Source: Acidimicrobiaceae bacterium (GTDB taxonomy: Bacteria > Actinomycetota > Acidimicrobiia > Acidimicrobiales > Bog-793). Taken from it: a stretch of DNA of 8,736 nt. Below are positions 1 through 8,736 of the stretch, piece after piece. The translations under genes and the position numbers were made by a program. Position 1 is the stretch's first letter; the number at the start of each line of letters is the position of its first letter. The notes under the pieces are model-generated. The model was not told where the DNA came from, searched no databases, and was given only the letters and a program-made list of their open reading frames with translations. The stretch lies in NCBI GenBank assembly GCA_025463965.1, contig JAODBN010000051.1, forward strand, positions 1 to 8,736, in the 5' to 3' direction.

Positions 1-144
1 TCGCCCGAACCCCTGCCCAGCGGCACGTTCGCGACCGTCGAGGTCACCTCGGCAGCACCGCACCACCTGAGCGGTCAGCTCCGCTCGGTAGAGGGAGTCC
101 CCGCCCCCCGGCGGCGTCCGTCCATCCCGGTCCGCATCGGCTGA
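1..144 (+). CDS. miaB: C-terminal end of a MiaB-like tRNA methylthiotransferase (TRAM domain), truncated by the window edge
   Basis: Frame 1 is open from the first base to TGA at 142-144 and gives 47 residues. The stretch 'TFATVEVTSAAPHHLSGQL' resembles the C-terminal TRAM RNA-binding strand of MiaB-type radical-SAM methylthiotransferases, where a 'V.V..AAPHHL' pattern is typical of actinobacterial members. MiaB adds the 2-methylthio group to i6A37 of tRNAs reading UNN codons. The radical-SAM and Fe-S domains lie outside the window, so the assignment rests on this tail alone. RimO or another TRAM protein is possible. The gene ends 64 bp before secA, on the same strand. Confidence 0.6.
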   Translation, partial: SPEPLPSGTFATVEVTSAAPHHLSGQLRSVEGVPAPRRRPSIPVRIG

Positions 145-194
145 GAAGCGCGCGAACGCCGGGACGGCGACGAAGGGGCTCCCCGCGGCGGGCG

Positions 195-200
195 TAGACT
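195..200 (+). promoter_or_regulatory. Probable -10 box (TAGACT) of a leaderless secA promoter
   Basis: TAGACT fits the actinobacterial TANNNT -10 consensus and ends 8 bases before the secA GTG at 209. A transcript would therefore begin at or next to the start codon. The bases between are 'cccacgtc' and contain no Shine-Dalgarno sequence, which agrees with leaderless initiation. No convincing -35 hexamer is visible. The rest of the 64-bp gap after the upstream gene shows nothing else. Confidence 0.45.
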
Positions 201-208
201 CCCACGTC

Positions 209-2158
<1,950 letters not shown>

Positions 2159-2176
2159 GTCATCTACGAGCGTCGC

Positions 2177-3130
2177 ATGGAGGTCATCGACGGCGACGAC
2201 CTGCGCGAGCGGACCGTGGAACTGCTCGAGGCCGCCGTCGACCAGGTGCTCGCCGAGACGTGCTCGGGGGACTTCACCGAGGAGTGGGACCTCGAGCAGC
2301 TCATCGCCGAACTCAACCAGTACTACCCGACACAGTTCAGCGTGGAGGACCTCGAGCAGGCGGAGACCTTCGAGCAGCTGCGCGAGTCGGTCGTGGCCGA
2401 GGCCCTCGAGTACTTCGACGAGCGCGAGCGCACCTTCCCCGGCGGCGAAGAGGTCGCGCGCCAGGTCGAGCGCCAGGTGATGCTGCAGATCATCGACCAG
2501 CGCTGGCGACAGCACCTGTCGGAGATGGACCACCTGCGCGAGGGCATCCACCTGAGGGGCATCGCCCAGACCGACCCGCTCGTTGCCTGGCAGCGCGAGG
2601 GCTTTGAGATGTTCGGCAAGCTCGTTGACGCGATCGACGACGACTACCTGCGCCACGTGATGCATGTCCAAGTCGTGCTGGAGCCCGAGCCCTCCCCGGA
2701 CTTCTCCCAGGCCTCCTTCGAGGCCGCAGACGACCCGGTGCTCTCCCTCGAGCCGGGCCCCGCCGGCGTGGCCGCCCTCGGGGGCCCGGCGCCGCTGGCG
2801 GAAGGTCCGCCCTTAGCGGCTGCCCCCGCCGCACCGGCCGAGGCATCCGAGCACGACGCCGGGCCCGGCCCCTCCCGACAGCAAGCGAGCAACCGTCGCG
2901 CGCCCGCTCCTCGGCCCCGAGCCGGTGGGCCCGCGCCAGGGGCGTCGCGAGCCGTCGCCGGGGGCACGCCACGGCCGACCCGCCACAGCCCGGCCAGCCG
3001 GCTCTCAGGGCCGGGCGTCGATCCGTCGCCCGCGCCTTCCGATGCGGCCGGTGAGCGCAAGGTCGGGCGGAACGACCCGTGCTGGTGCGGGAGCGGGCGC
3101 AAGTTCAAGCTCTGCCACGGCGCCGGCTGA
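2177..3130 (+). CDS. secA: SecA C-terminal third (helical scaffold/wing, linker, SEC-C zinc motif), in frame after the amber codon
   Basis: This is the rest of SecA in the same frame; 2177 is the first ATG after the TAG, but true coding sequence resumes at 2159 with 'VIYERR'. Residues 100-146, 'QVMLQIIDQRWRQHLSEMDH...LRGIAQTDPL...EGFEMF', are the conserved scaffold helices. Residues about 168-294 are a Pro/Ala/Gly-rich linker (2678-3058) with little constraint. The end, 'GRNDPCWCGSGRKFKLCH', is the SEC-C zinc site with Cys302, Cys304, Cys313 and His314 (C-x-C-x8-C-H), which in other bacteria contacts SecB and ribosomes. No Shine-Dalgarno precedes the ATG, so independent initiation would have to rely on termination-reinitiation. 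Intact conserved residues after the stop argue that the nonsense codon is recent or an error. The stop TGA directly abuts the prfB GTG. Confidence 0.9.
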   Translation: MEVIDGDDLRERTVELLEAAVDQVLAETCSGDFTEEWDLEQLIAELNQYYPTQFSVEDLEQAETFEQLRESVVAEALEYFDERERTFPGGEEVARQVERQVMLQIIDQRWRQHLSEMDHLREGIHLRGIAQTDPLVAWQREGFEMFGKLVDAIDDDYLRHVMHVQVVLEPEPSPDFSQASFEAADDPVLSLEPGPAGVAALGGPAPLAEGPPLAAAPAAPAEASEHDAGPGPSRQQASNRRAPAPRPRAGGPAPGASRAVAGGTPRPTRHSPASRLSGPGVDPSPAPSDAAGERKVGRNDPCWCGSGRKFKLCHGAG

Positions 3131-4294
3131 GTGGCCGTCACCGGAGCAGCCGCCCCGGGGAACGGCCCGGAGGAACGGCGCACCATCACCGACGAGCTGG
3201 CCGAGCTTCAAAGGCGACTGTCGGCGGCCGAGGACTACCTCCACCTGGCTGAGCGCCGCGACGAGTTGGCACGCCTTGAAGAGGAGGTGGCCGAGCCGGA
3301 CCTGTGGTCCGATCCCGAGCGCGCCCGCGAGGTGACCACCGCGTACGGGCGGGTCAAGGACGACGTGGACGAGCTCGGCACCCTCGCCCAGCGATTCGAG
3401 GACGCGGCCACGCTCCACGAGCTGGCCCTGGAGGAAGGCAGCGAGGCCCTCGAGCAGCTCCGTCCCGAGCTCGAAGAGCAGCTGGTCTCGCTCTCGCGCT
3501 CGTTCGACGCGCTGGAGCTGCGCAGCCTTTTCTCGGGGGAGCACGACGAGCGCGACGCGGTCGTAGAGATCCACGCCGGCGCGGGCGGCACCGATGCGCA
3601 GGACTGGGCCGAGATGATGCTGCGCATGTACCTGCGCTGGGCAGAGCGACGCGGCTTCTCGGTCGAGGTCGAGGAGGCCTCCGCCGGTCAGGAGGCGGGC
3701 CTGTTGTCCGCCACCTTCGTCGTGCGGGGCCGTTACGCCTACGGGCTCTTGAACGCCGAGCGGGGAGTGCACCGACTGGTGCGGATGTCCCCCTTCGATG
3801 CCCAGCACCGCCGCCAGACGAGCTTTGCGTCCTTCGAGATCACGCCGTTTCTCGAGGACCTGTCCGGCGAGGTGAGCATCGACGAGAAGGACTTGAGGGT
3901 CGACACCTACCGTTCATCGGGCGCCGGCGGTCAGCACGTGAACGTGACCGACTCGGCGGTCCGCCTCACCCACCTGCCCACCGGGCTCGTGGTGTCGGTG
4001 CAGAACGAGCGCAGCCAGCACCAGAACAAGGCGAAGGCGCTGCAGATCCTCGCCGCCAAGCTGGCTGAGCGCCAGCGAGAGGAGCGCCGAGCCGAGCTGT
4101 CCGCGCTCGCCGGCCCCCAGAGCGACGTCTCGTGGGGAAGCCAGATCCGCTCCTACGTGATGGCGCCCTACCAGCTGGTGAAGGACCTGCGAACTGGCGA
4201 AGAAACCGGCAACGTAGACGCCGTCCTCGACGGCGAGCTCGACGACTTCATGGCTGCCTGGTTGCGCTGGCGCCGTGCCGAGTCCACCGACTGA
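3131..4294 (+). CDS. prfB: Peptide chain release factor 2 (RF2)
   Basis: RF2 recognises UGA and UAA in the ribosomal A site and triggers peptide release. The 387-residue protein has the N-terminal coiled-coil domain (about 20-125), the RF2-specific tripeptide Ser220-Pro221-Phe222 in 'RMSPFDAQHRRQTSF', and the catalytic GGQ at 266-268 in 'RSSGAGGQHVNVTDSAVR', with the methylatable Gln268. SPF rather than PxT separates it from RF1. The frame is continuous: the autoregulatory UGA +1 frameshift site of many prfB genes is absent near the 'AAEDYLHLAERR' region. The GTG start follows the secA TGA without any intervening base and has no good ribosome site, so translational coupling to secA is likely. 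A start further in is not available among ATG/GTG codons before the conserved region. Confidence 0.96.
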   Translation: MAVTGAAAPGNGPEERRTITDELAELQRRLSAAEDYLHLAERRDELARLEEEVAEPDLWSDPERAREVTTAYGRVKDDVDELGTLAQRFEDAATLHELALEEGSEALEQLRPELEEQLVSLSRSFDALELRSLFSGEHDERDAVVEIHAGAGGTDAQDWAEMMLRMYLRWAERRGFSVEVEEASAGQEAGLLSATFVVRGRYAYGLLNAERGVHRLVRMSPFDAQHRRQTSFASFEITPFLEDLSGEVSIDEKDLRVDTYRSSGAGGQHVNVTDSAVRLTHLPTGLVVSVQNERSQHQNKAKALQILAAKLAERQREERRAELSALAGPQSDVSWGSQIRSYVMAPYQLVKDLRTGEETGNVDAVLDGELDDFMAAWLRWRRAESTD

Positions 4295-4787
4295 GCCAGA
4301 GCGCAGCGGCGAGCGCCTCGTCTTCGCCGAGTCCGCCCCCGGTGAGGCTGAGGAGATCGTCGACGCAACGCTGGTCGAGTACGTCGCCGAGCGCGTCGCG
4401 GCGGGTGAGGCCCCCGAGGTCGCCGAGCGCATAGCGCGGCGTCAGCATGCTGCGATGCTGGCGGGAGGAGCGCTCGGCCCCGAGCACCTCGTCGGCCGGC
4501 TGGCGATCGGCGACGAGCCCGTCGGGGTGCTCTGGCTAGCCACCCGGCGCGACCTCGGCCCCGGCGTGTGGTGGGTCTACTTCGTCGAAATCGACGAGGG
4601 CCGCCGAGGCCGTGGGCTCGGGCGCGCCGCCATGGCGCTCGCCGAGGCGCTCGTCTTGGGCAACGACGGCACCGAGCTGCGCCTGAACGTGTTCGCCAAC
4701 AACACGGTGGCCCGCGCGCTGTACGACTCGGTGGGATACCGCCCAGTCGATCCACTCGACCCGGGAGTGCTCGGCAAGTTCCTCTGA
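4275..4787 (+). CDS. GNAT-family N-acetyltransferase
   Basis: The 170-residue protein carries the acetyl-CoA binding motif A, 'VEIDEGRRGRGLGRAAM' (104-120), with the R-x-x-G-x-G/A signature at Arg111-Gly116. Motif B follows as 'LNVFANNTVARALYDSVGY' (137-155), where the Asn-Asn-x-x-Ala and the Tyr are typical of RimI-like and aminoglycoside-type GNATs. The N-terminal half is acidic and Ala/Glu-rich. Substrate cannot be told from sequence; it may acetylate a protein N-terminus or a small molecule. The GTG start lies 20 bases inside the end of prfB in another frame, so expression is probably coupled to prfB. It sits between prfB and ftsE, which are commonly close neighbours in actinobacteria. 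Family call firm, function unknown. Confidence 0.88.
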   Translation: MPSPPTEPERSGERLVFAESAPGEAEEIVDATLVEYVAERVAAGEAPEVAERIARRQHAAMLAGGALGPEHLVGRLAIGDEPVGVLWLATRRDLGPGVWWVYFVEIDEGRRGRGLGRAAMALAEALVLGNDGTELRLNVFANNTVARALYDSVGYRPVDPLDPGVLGKFL

Positions 4788-4878
4788 GGGCGACCGCTCG
4801 GGCAGGATTCGCCGCTCATCAGCGCAGTTTGTCCACCTAGGGCGAGATACTGTCACCTGCTTGTCATGGCCTGACTGG

Positions 4879-4884
4879 TAGGGT
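4879..4884 (+). promoter_or_regulatory. Candidate -10 box (TAGGGT) for the ftsEX unit
   Basis: TAGGGT in the 225-bp gap before ftsE fits TANNNT. TTGTCA at 4861-4866 resembles a -35 box, but the 12-bp spacer is too short for a standard promoter, so the -35 role is doubtful. TGTCA occurs at 4851-4855 and 4862-4866 (11 bp apart), and GTCA-N5-TGAC spans 4863-4875; both could be regulator sites. Transcription from about 4891 would leave a leader of roughly 120 nt. I see no terminator with a T-run after the acetyltransferase gene. Confidence 0.35.
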
Positions 4885-4976
4885 TTGGGCCGCAAGCCGC
4901 CGGCTGACCAGCAAAAGCGCAGGTCGGATGGCGGGAGAAAGGCAGTTCGGGACGCGCGGCTCCGGGCGCCGACGAG

Positions 4977-5010
4977 CCGTGGGGGGCTCTCAGCCCCGCG
5001 GGGAAGAGGA
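4977..5010 (+). promoter_or_regulatory. Leader hairpin and ribosome binding site of ftsE
   Basis: GGGGCT (4983-4988), loop CTC, AGCCCC (4992-4997) form a perfect 6-bp stem that can be extended by CCG (4977-4979) with CGG (4999-5001) across an internal loop. The overlapping palindrome CCCCGCGGGG (4994-5003) offers a competing pairing. The purine-rich ribosome site 'ggggaagagga' (5000-5010) lies directly beside it, 2 bases before the ATG. The hairpin could modulate access to this site; that is inference only. Confidence 0.4.
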
Positions 5011-5012
5011 CG

Positions 5013-5822
<810 letters not shown>

Positions 5823-5830
5823 GCGCGCCC

Positions 5831-6721
5831 GTGGGTTTGTCGATCGACTACGTGGCCAAGGAGACGGCCACGAACTTGTGGCGCAATCGGATGATGGCCC
5901 TCGCTGCCATCTTGACCGTGGCGGTCTCGCTGTCCCTTGTGGGCACGTCGCTGCTGTTGCGCCAGGCGGTCAACCGCCAGATCGGCCAGTTCGGCCAAAA
6001 CGTGAGTCTCGAAGTCTTCATGAACGCGAACGCGAGCACCCAACAGCTGGCAGACGTGCGCTCGATGATCGAGCAGACGCCCCAGATCACCCACTTCACC
6101 TACCTGAACCACCAGCAGTCTTACCAGCAGGCGAAGCAGATCTTGGCGGGCAACCCGGTGGCTGCGGACGCCCTGACCCCGGCCATCGTGCCGACCGTGT
6201 TCCGATGCCAGCTGGCGAGCCCCGCCGATGCTGCCGCGCTGGTGGCGACCTTCGCCAACGGGGTGCCGGGCGTGTATCGCGCCACGTCGCCGCTCCAGAG
6301 CATCCACGTGCTCGAACAGGTGTCGAACGTGCTGCAGATCATCCTCATCGTGGTGGCGATCCTGCTGCTTGTCTCCTCGCTCGTGCTCATCTTGAACGCC
6401 ATCCGCATGGCGATCTTCGCCCGCCGCCTCGAGGTGGGGGTGATGAAGCTCGTCGGTGCCACGAACTGGTTCATCCGGGTGCCGTTCATGCTGGAAGGGC
6501 TCGTCCAGGGCCTTCTTGGGGCAGCCGCGGCCGTGGTGATCGTCCTTCTGTCGAACATCGGGGTCAACTACCTCGTCCGCCGATATCACGTGAGCGTGCT
6601 GTCCTCCGCTGTGCTGCCCGCCCACGACCTGCTGATGACCGAGCTCGTGGTGGTGGCGGTCGGCGTGGTGATCGGCGTGGCCGGCTCCTCGGTCGCGGTC
6701 CGGCGCTTCCTCGACGTCTGA
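5831..6721 (+). CDS. ftsX: Cell division membrane protein FtsX
   Basis: FtsX is the membrane partner of FtsE; its extracellular domain contacts peptidoglycan hydrolases. The 296-residue protein has a short basic cytoplasmic start, a first membrane segment (about 22-43), an extracellular domain (about 44-167), and three further segments (about 168-192, 219-241, 268-290), the standard four-segment plan. 'RRLEVGVMKLVGATNWFIRVPFMLEG', in two parts around residues 198-223, is the conserved FtsX/MacB cytoplasmic loop that couples to the ATPase. The GTG start 8 bases after the ftsE stop gives a normal N-terminus ('GLSIDYVAKETATNLWRNR'). Co-translation with ftsE is very likely. No NlpC/P60 or EnvC-like partner hydrolase is visible in the window. 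Confidence 0.95.
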   Translation: MGLSIDYVAKETATNLWRNRMMALAAILTVAVSLSLVGTSLLLRQAVNRQIGQFGQNVSLEVFMNANASTQQLADVRSMIEQTPQITHFTYLNHQQSYQQAKQILAGNPVAADALTPAIVPTVFRCQLASPADAAALVATFANGVPGVYRATSPLQSIHVLEQVSNVLQIILIVVAILLLVSSLVLILNAIRMAIFARRLEVGVMKLVGATNWFIRVPFMLEGLVQGLLGAAAAVVIVLLSNIGVNYLVRRYHVSVLSSAVLPAHDLLMTELVVVAVGVVIGVAGSSVAVRRFLDV

Positions 6722-6732
6722 GCGGGCGTCCC

Positions 6733-7578
6733 GTGCGGGCGCTCGATGCGGTCGAGCACTGGGGAGCGGGTGACGTCGCTGTCGCCGTTTTGGATCGCAA
6801 CGGGGTGATCGACGCCCGGGGCCCGCTTGCCGAGGTCCGCCCGCTGGCGTCTGTCACCAAGCTGCTCTGCGCCATGGCTGTCCTCGTCGCGAGCGAGGAA
6901 GGCGCGCTGACCATCGACGACGAGGCGGGTCCGCCCGGCTCGACACTTCGCCACCTGCTCTCGCACGCCTCTGGCTGCTCGCTCGACGATCCGGGACGGA
7001 TCCTGGCAGCCCCTGGCAAGCGGCGCATCTATTCGAACGCCGGGATCGAGCTCGCCGCGGCACACCTCGAATCGTGCACCGGCCTCGCTTTCGCCGACTA
7101 CCTGGGATCGGGCGTACTCGAGCCGCTCGGCGCGCGCTCGTGCACCGTCGAGGGGTCACCGGCCAAGGACGGCCGGGCGAGCCTCGAGGACCTCGTGCCT
7201 CTCGCCGCTGAGCTGCTCGGGCCTCGTCTGCTCGCTGCCTCCACCCTCGAGAGCGCCCGGCGGGTGGCCTTCCCCGGGCTTGCCGGCGTCGTGCCCGGGT
7301 TCGGGCGCCAGGACCCGTGCGACTGGGGGCTCGGCTTCGAGATCGCGGGACACAAGTCGCCCCACTGGACCGGGCGGTGGCGCTCGCCCGAGACCTTCGG
7401 CCACTTCGGCCAAAGCGGCAGCTTCCTCTGGGTCGACCCGCAGGCAGGCGTGGCGTGCGCGGCGCTCTGCGAGGTGCCGTTCGGGGACTGGGCCAAGGCC
7501 GCATGGCCAGCGTTTGCCGACGCGATCCTCTCCGAGCTGGGCTTGGGCGACCCGGGATTGCCGGCAACCGGGGGCTAG
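6733..7578 (+). CDS. Serine hydrolase of the beta-lactamase/class C penicillin-binding fold
   Basis: The 281-residue product has the three active-site elements of serine beta-lactamase-like enzymes: Ser40-Val-Thr-Lys43 (S-x-x-K) in 'PLASVTKLL', Tyr100-Ser-Asn102 in 'RRIYSNAGIELAA', and 'HFGQSGSFLWVDP' (224-236) as the third, H-x-G/K-T-G-like motif. 'LRHLLSHASG' (72-81) is a further family hallmark. No signal peptide or membrane anchor is visible, so the enzyme should act in the cytoplasm unless exported otherwise. Substrate is unknown: an esterase, amidase or D-amino-peptidase role is possible. The GTG at 6733 is the first plausible start after the ftsX stop, 11 bases away; the open frame extends further upstream only as an out-of-frame shadow of ftsE/ftsX. 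Stop is TAG. Confidence 0.85.
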   Translation: MRALDAVEHWGAGDVAVAVLDRNGVIDARGPLAEVRPLASVTKLLCAMAVLVASEEGALTIDDEAGPPGSTLRHLLSHASGCSLDDPGRILAAPGKRRIYSNAGIELAAAHLESCTGLAFADYLGSGVLEPLGARSCTVEGSPAKDGRASLEDLVPLAAELLGPRLLAASTLESARRVAFPGLAGVVPGFGRQDPCDWGLGFEIAGHKSPHWTGRWRSPETFGHFGQSGSFLWVDPQAGVACAALCEVPFGDWAKAAWPAFADAILSELGLGDPGLPATGG

Positions 7579-7581
7579 GCT
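7576..7581 (+). promoter_or_regulatory. Candidate leaderless -10 box (TAGGCT) before the nucleotidyltransferase gene
   Basis: TAGGCT fits TANNNT and overlaps the TAG stop of the hydrolase gene. A start of transcription 6-9 bases downstream would fall on or near the ATG at 7588 and upstream of the GTG at 7617. No clear -35 box is seen at standard distance. Confidence 0.3.
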
Positions 7582-7587
7582 CGCCAC

Positions 7588-7620
7588 ATGGCACCGACGT
7601 GCGAACAGCGGCGACCGTGA
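7588..7620 (+). CDS. Possible 10-codon leader peptide overlapping the nucleotidyltransferase start
   Basis: ATG at 7588, six bases after the TAGGCT box, opens MAPTCEQRRP and stops at TGA 7618-7620, which overlaps the next gene's GTG start (7617-7619) as GTGA. The arrangement would allow leaderless initiation followed by coupled re-initiation on the main gene. It could equally be chance: the frame is short and no conservation data are available. It is in frame with the preceding hydrolase gene. Confidence 0.25.
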   Translation: MAPTCEQRRP

Positions 7621-8360
7621 AAGGCGTCCTCCTTGCGGGAGGCACCGGGAGCCGGCTGTATCCCCTTACTCGGATCACCAACAAGCACCTGCTTCCCATC
7701 TACGACCGGCCGATGATCGCCTACGCGGTCGATGCACTTGTCCAGGCCGGGATCTCCGAGATCATGGTGGTGACCGGGGGGACCCACGCCGGCGAATTCC
7801 TTCGCCTTTTGTCGAACGGAGAGGAGCACGGGGTCGACCGCCTCCTCTACGCCTACCAGGAGCGCCCGGGCGGCATCGCCGAGGCGCTCGGGCTGGCGGA
7901 GCGCTTCGTCGGCGACGATCCGGTTCTCGTGATGCTCGCTGACAACGTCTTCGGCCGCTCCATCCAGGACACGGTGAACCGCTTCGCAGAGCAGGCGAAA
8001 GGCGCCAGGATCGTGCTGGCCTCGGTCCTCGAGCCCGAGCACCTGCGCCACCTCGGCGTGCCCGAGCTGGCACCGGACGGACGGGTGGTGCGCATCGTCG
8101 AGAAGCCCGAGGACCCGCCCAGCCAGTACTGCGTGACCGGGGTCTACTGCTACGACCCGAGCGTCTTCGAGGTGATCGCCACGCTCGTGCCATCGAGGCG
8201 CGGCGAGCTCGAGATCACCGACGTCAACAACCACTTCATCGAGGCGGGCGCCATGGCCTACGACGTCACCGAGGGCTTTTGGGGAGACGCCGGCGAGTCG
8301 ATCGACGCCTATTACACGGTCAACGACCACGTCCGCCGCTTCGGCGCGAACCTGCCCTGA
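7617..8360 (+). CDS. RmlA-type sugar-1-phosphate nucleotidyltransferase (probable glucose-1-phosphate thymidylyltransferase)
   Basis: Enzymes of this family join a sugar 1-phosphate to NTP; RmlA makes dTDP-glucose, the first step towards dTDP-rhamnose and other wall sugars. The start GTG at 7617 gives 'MKGVLLAGGTGSRLYPLT', the nucleotide-binding loop (G8-G-T-G-S-R-L). 'NKHLLPIYDRPMI' (22-34), the metal-binding Asp109 in 'LADNVF', 'VEKP' (161-164), 'GELEITDVNN' (196-205) and 'FWGDAGESID' (221-230) all fit RmlA. At 247 residues it is about 40 shorter than enterobacterial RmlA (about 290) and lacks the extra C-terminal helices. The usual 'LGDN' is 'LADN'. No rmlB, C or D is in the window, so exact substrate is open. 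A GTG at 7599 is an alternative start adding six residues. Confidence 0.88.
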   Translation: MKGVLLAGGTGSRLYPLTRITNKHLLPIYDRPMIAYAVDALVQAGISEIMVVTGGTHAGEFLRLLSNGEEHGVDRLLYAYQERPGGIAEALGLAERFVGDDPVLVMLADNVFGRSIQDTVNRFAEQAKGARIVLASVLEPEHLRHLGVPELAPDGRVVRIVEKPEDPPSQYCVTGVYCYDPSVFEVIATLVPSRRGELEITDVNNHFIEAGAMAYDVTEGFWGDAGESIDAYYTVNDHVRRFGANLP

Positions 8361-8394
8361 TCAGCACCGGCCGGCTGGATCTGTCCTGATCAGC
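8356..8394. repeat. Paired 10-bp repeat holding the stop codons of two convergent genes
   Basis: CCTGATCAGC occurs at 8356-8365 and 8385-8394. Its core TGATCA is a palindrome, so each copy contains TGA on both strands. The left copy supplies the stop of the nucleotidyltransferase and the right copy the stop of the minus-strand flavoprotein. Between them lies CCGGCCGG (8367-8374). No T-run terminator is seen. Confidence 0.6.
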
Positions 8395-8736
8395 GGTAGG
8401 CGGCGGGGCGAGCCAGTGTCCCGGGGCGCCACCGCCACGGCGCGAGCACGAGCGAGCGCGGAAAGTCTTCGTACAGCCACCTGCCGACCTGGCGATTGAG
8501 CCACGGGGTGAGTCCGGTGACCCGGACGGCGCCGCGCGCCGCGAGCGGTCGGCCCATGAGCGAGGTGCACAGCCGAGCGAGGCGGTGATCGGGCGCCAGC
8601 GTCTCGCCGAGCGCCCAGATGTAGGCGCGTCCAACCTCCTCGCTGGAAGCCGACCGGCGCCCACCCTCGGCGATGGACTGCGCGGCGGCCACCCCCGTCT
8701 CGATCGCCTGGCCGATCCCCTCTCCGGTGAAGGGGT
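8390..8736 (-). CDS. C-terminal part of a geranylgeranyl-reductase-type FAD-dependent oxidoreductase, truncated by the window edge
   Basis: Reading the minus strand in from the window edge, the frame gives 114 residues to TGA (8392-8390). The first visible residues, 'PFTGEGIGQAIETGVAAAQSI', match the conserved C-terminal FAD-contacting motif (P-x-x-G-E-G-I-x-x-A-x-x-x-G-x-x-A-A) of geranylgeranyl reductases and related PHBH-fold flavoproteins, which reduce isoprenoid chains of menaquinone, archaeal-type lipids or chlorophyll. The remaining residues form the less conserved C-terminal cap and end in 'RPAAYR'. The GTG at 8692 is not the true start, since the conserved motif lies upstream of it. 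The FAD-binding N-terminus is outside the window. Other FAD monooxygenases share this motif, so the substrate is uncertain. It converges on the nucleotidyltransferase with a 29-bp gap. Confidence 0.75.
   Translation of the reverse strand, partial: PFTGEGIGQAIETGVAAAQSIAEGGRRSASSEEVGRAYIWALGETLAPDHRLARLCTSLMGRPLAARGAVRVTGLTPWLNRQVGRWLYEDFPRSLVLAPWRWRPGTLARPAAYR

Noticed and set aside
3131..3300. Programmed +1 frameshift in prfB
   Set aside because: The frame is continuous from GTG 3131 through the conserved N-terminal domain, and no in-frame TGA with a CTT-type slippery codon is present.
3005..3808. A 267-codon minus-strand frame opposite the prfB start
   Set aside because: It overlaps certain coding sequence, has shadow composition and shows no motif.
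4788..5012. A small gene or structured RNA in the gap before ftsE
   Set aside because: Frames here are short and without good starts. Apart from the candidate promoter and the hairpin near the ftsE ribosome site I see no riboswitch, tRNA or T-run terminator.

Overview
The window is a GC-rich, densely packed bacterial chromosomal segment. Codons strongly favour G/C in third position, GTG starts are common, and intergenic gaps are short. The gene set (tail of a MiaB-like tRNA methylthiotransferase, secA, prfB, an acetyltransferase, ftsE, ftsX) and TANNNT promoter boxes very close to start codons suggest an actinobacterium. A deep lineage such as Acidimicrobiia would fit, but that is inference from gene content and style; no phylogenetic computation was possible.

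Layout: 1-144, 3' end of a TRAM-domain protein, probably miaB. 209-3130, secA, whose single reading frame is broken by one in-frame TAG (2156-2158) at a very conserved point of the helical scaffold; coding resumes in the same frame and runs to an intact zinc-binding SEC-C tail. 3131-4294, prfB (RF2), starting on the base after the secA stop. 4275-4787, a GNAT acetyltransferase overlapping prfB. 4788-5012, the largest gap (225 bp), holding the likely ftsE promoter and a leader hairpin. 5013-5822 ftsE and 5831-6721 ftsX. 6733-7578, a serine beta-lactamase-like hydrolase without signal peptide. 7617-8360, an RmlA-type sugar-nucleotide nucleotidyltransferase. 8390-8736 on the minus strand, the C-terminal part of a geranylgeranyl-reductase-type flavoprotein, convergent with the previous gene.

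SecA drives preprotein export, RF2 ends translation at UGA/UAA, and FtsEX couples the division ring to cell-wall hydrolysis. The secA-prfB-GNAT run looks like one transcription unit and ftsE-ftsX-hydrolase a second. The nucleotidyltransferase may have its own leaderless promoter inside the end of the hydrolase gene.

The most notable signal is the amber codon in secA. TAG also ends ftsE and the hydrolase gene, so genome-wide TAG reassignment is unlikely. A sequence or assembly error, a recent nonsense mutation, local readthrough, or a two-part SecA remain possible, in about that order. I saw no mobile element, CRISPR array, rRNA or tRNA, and nothing that is clearly a new defence or mobile system.
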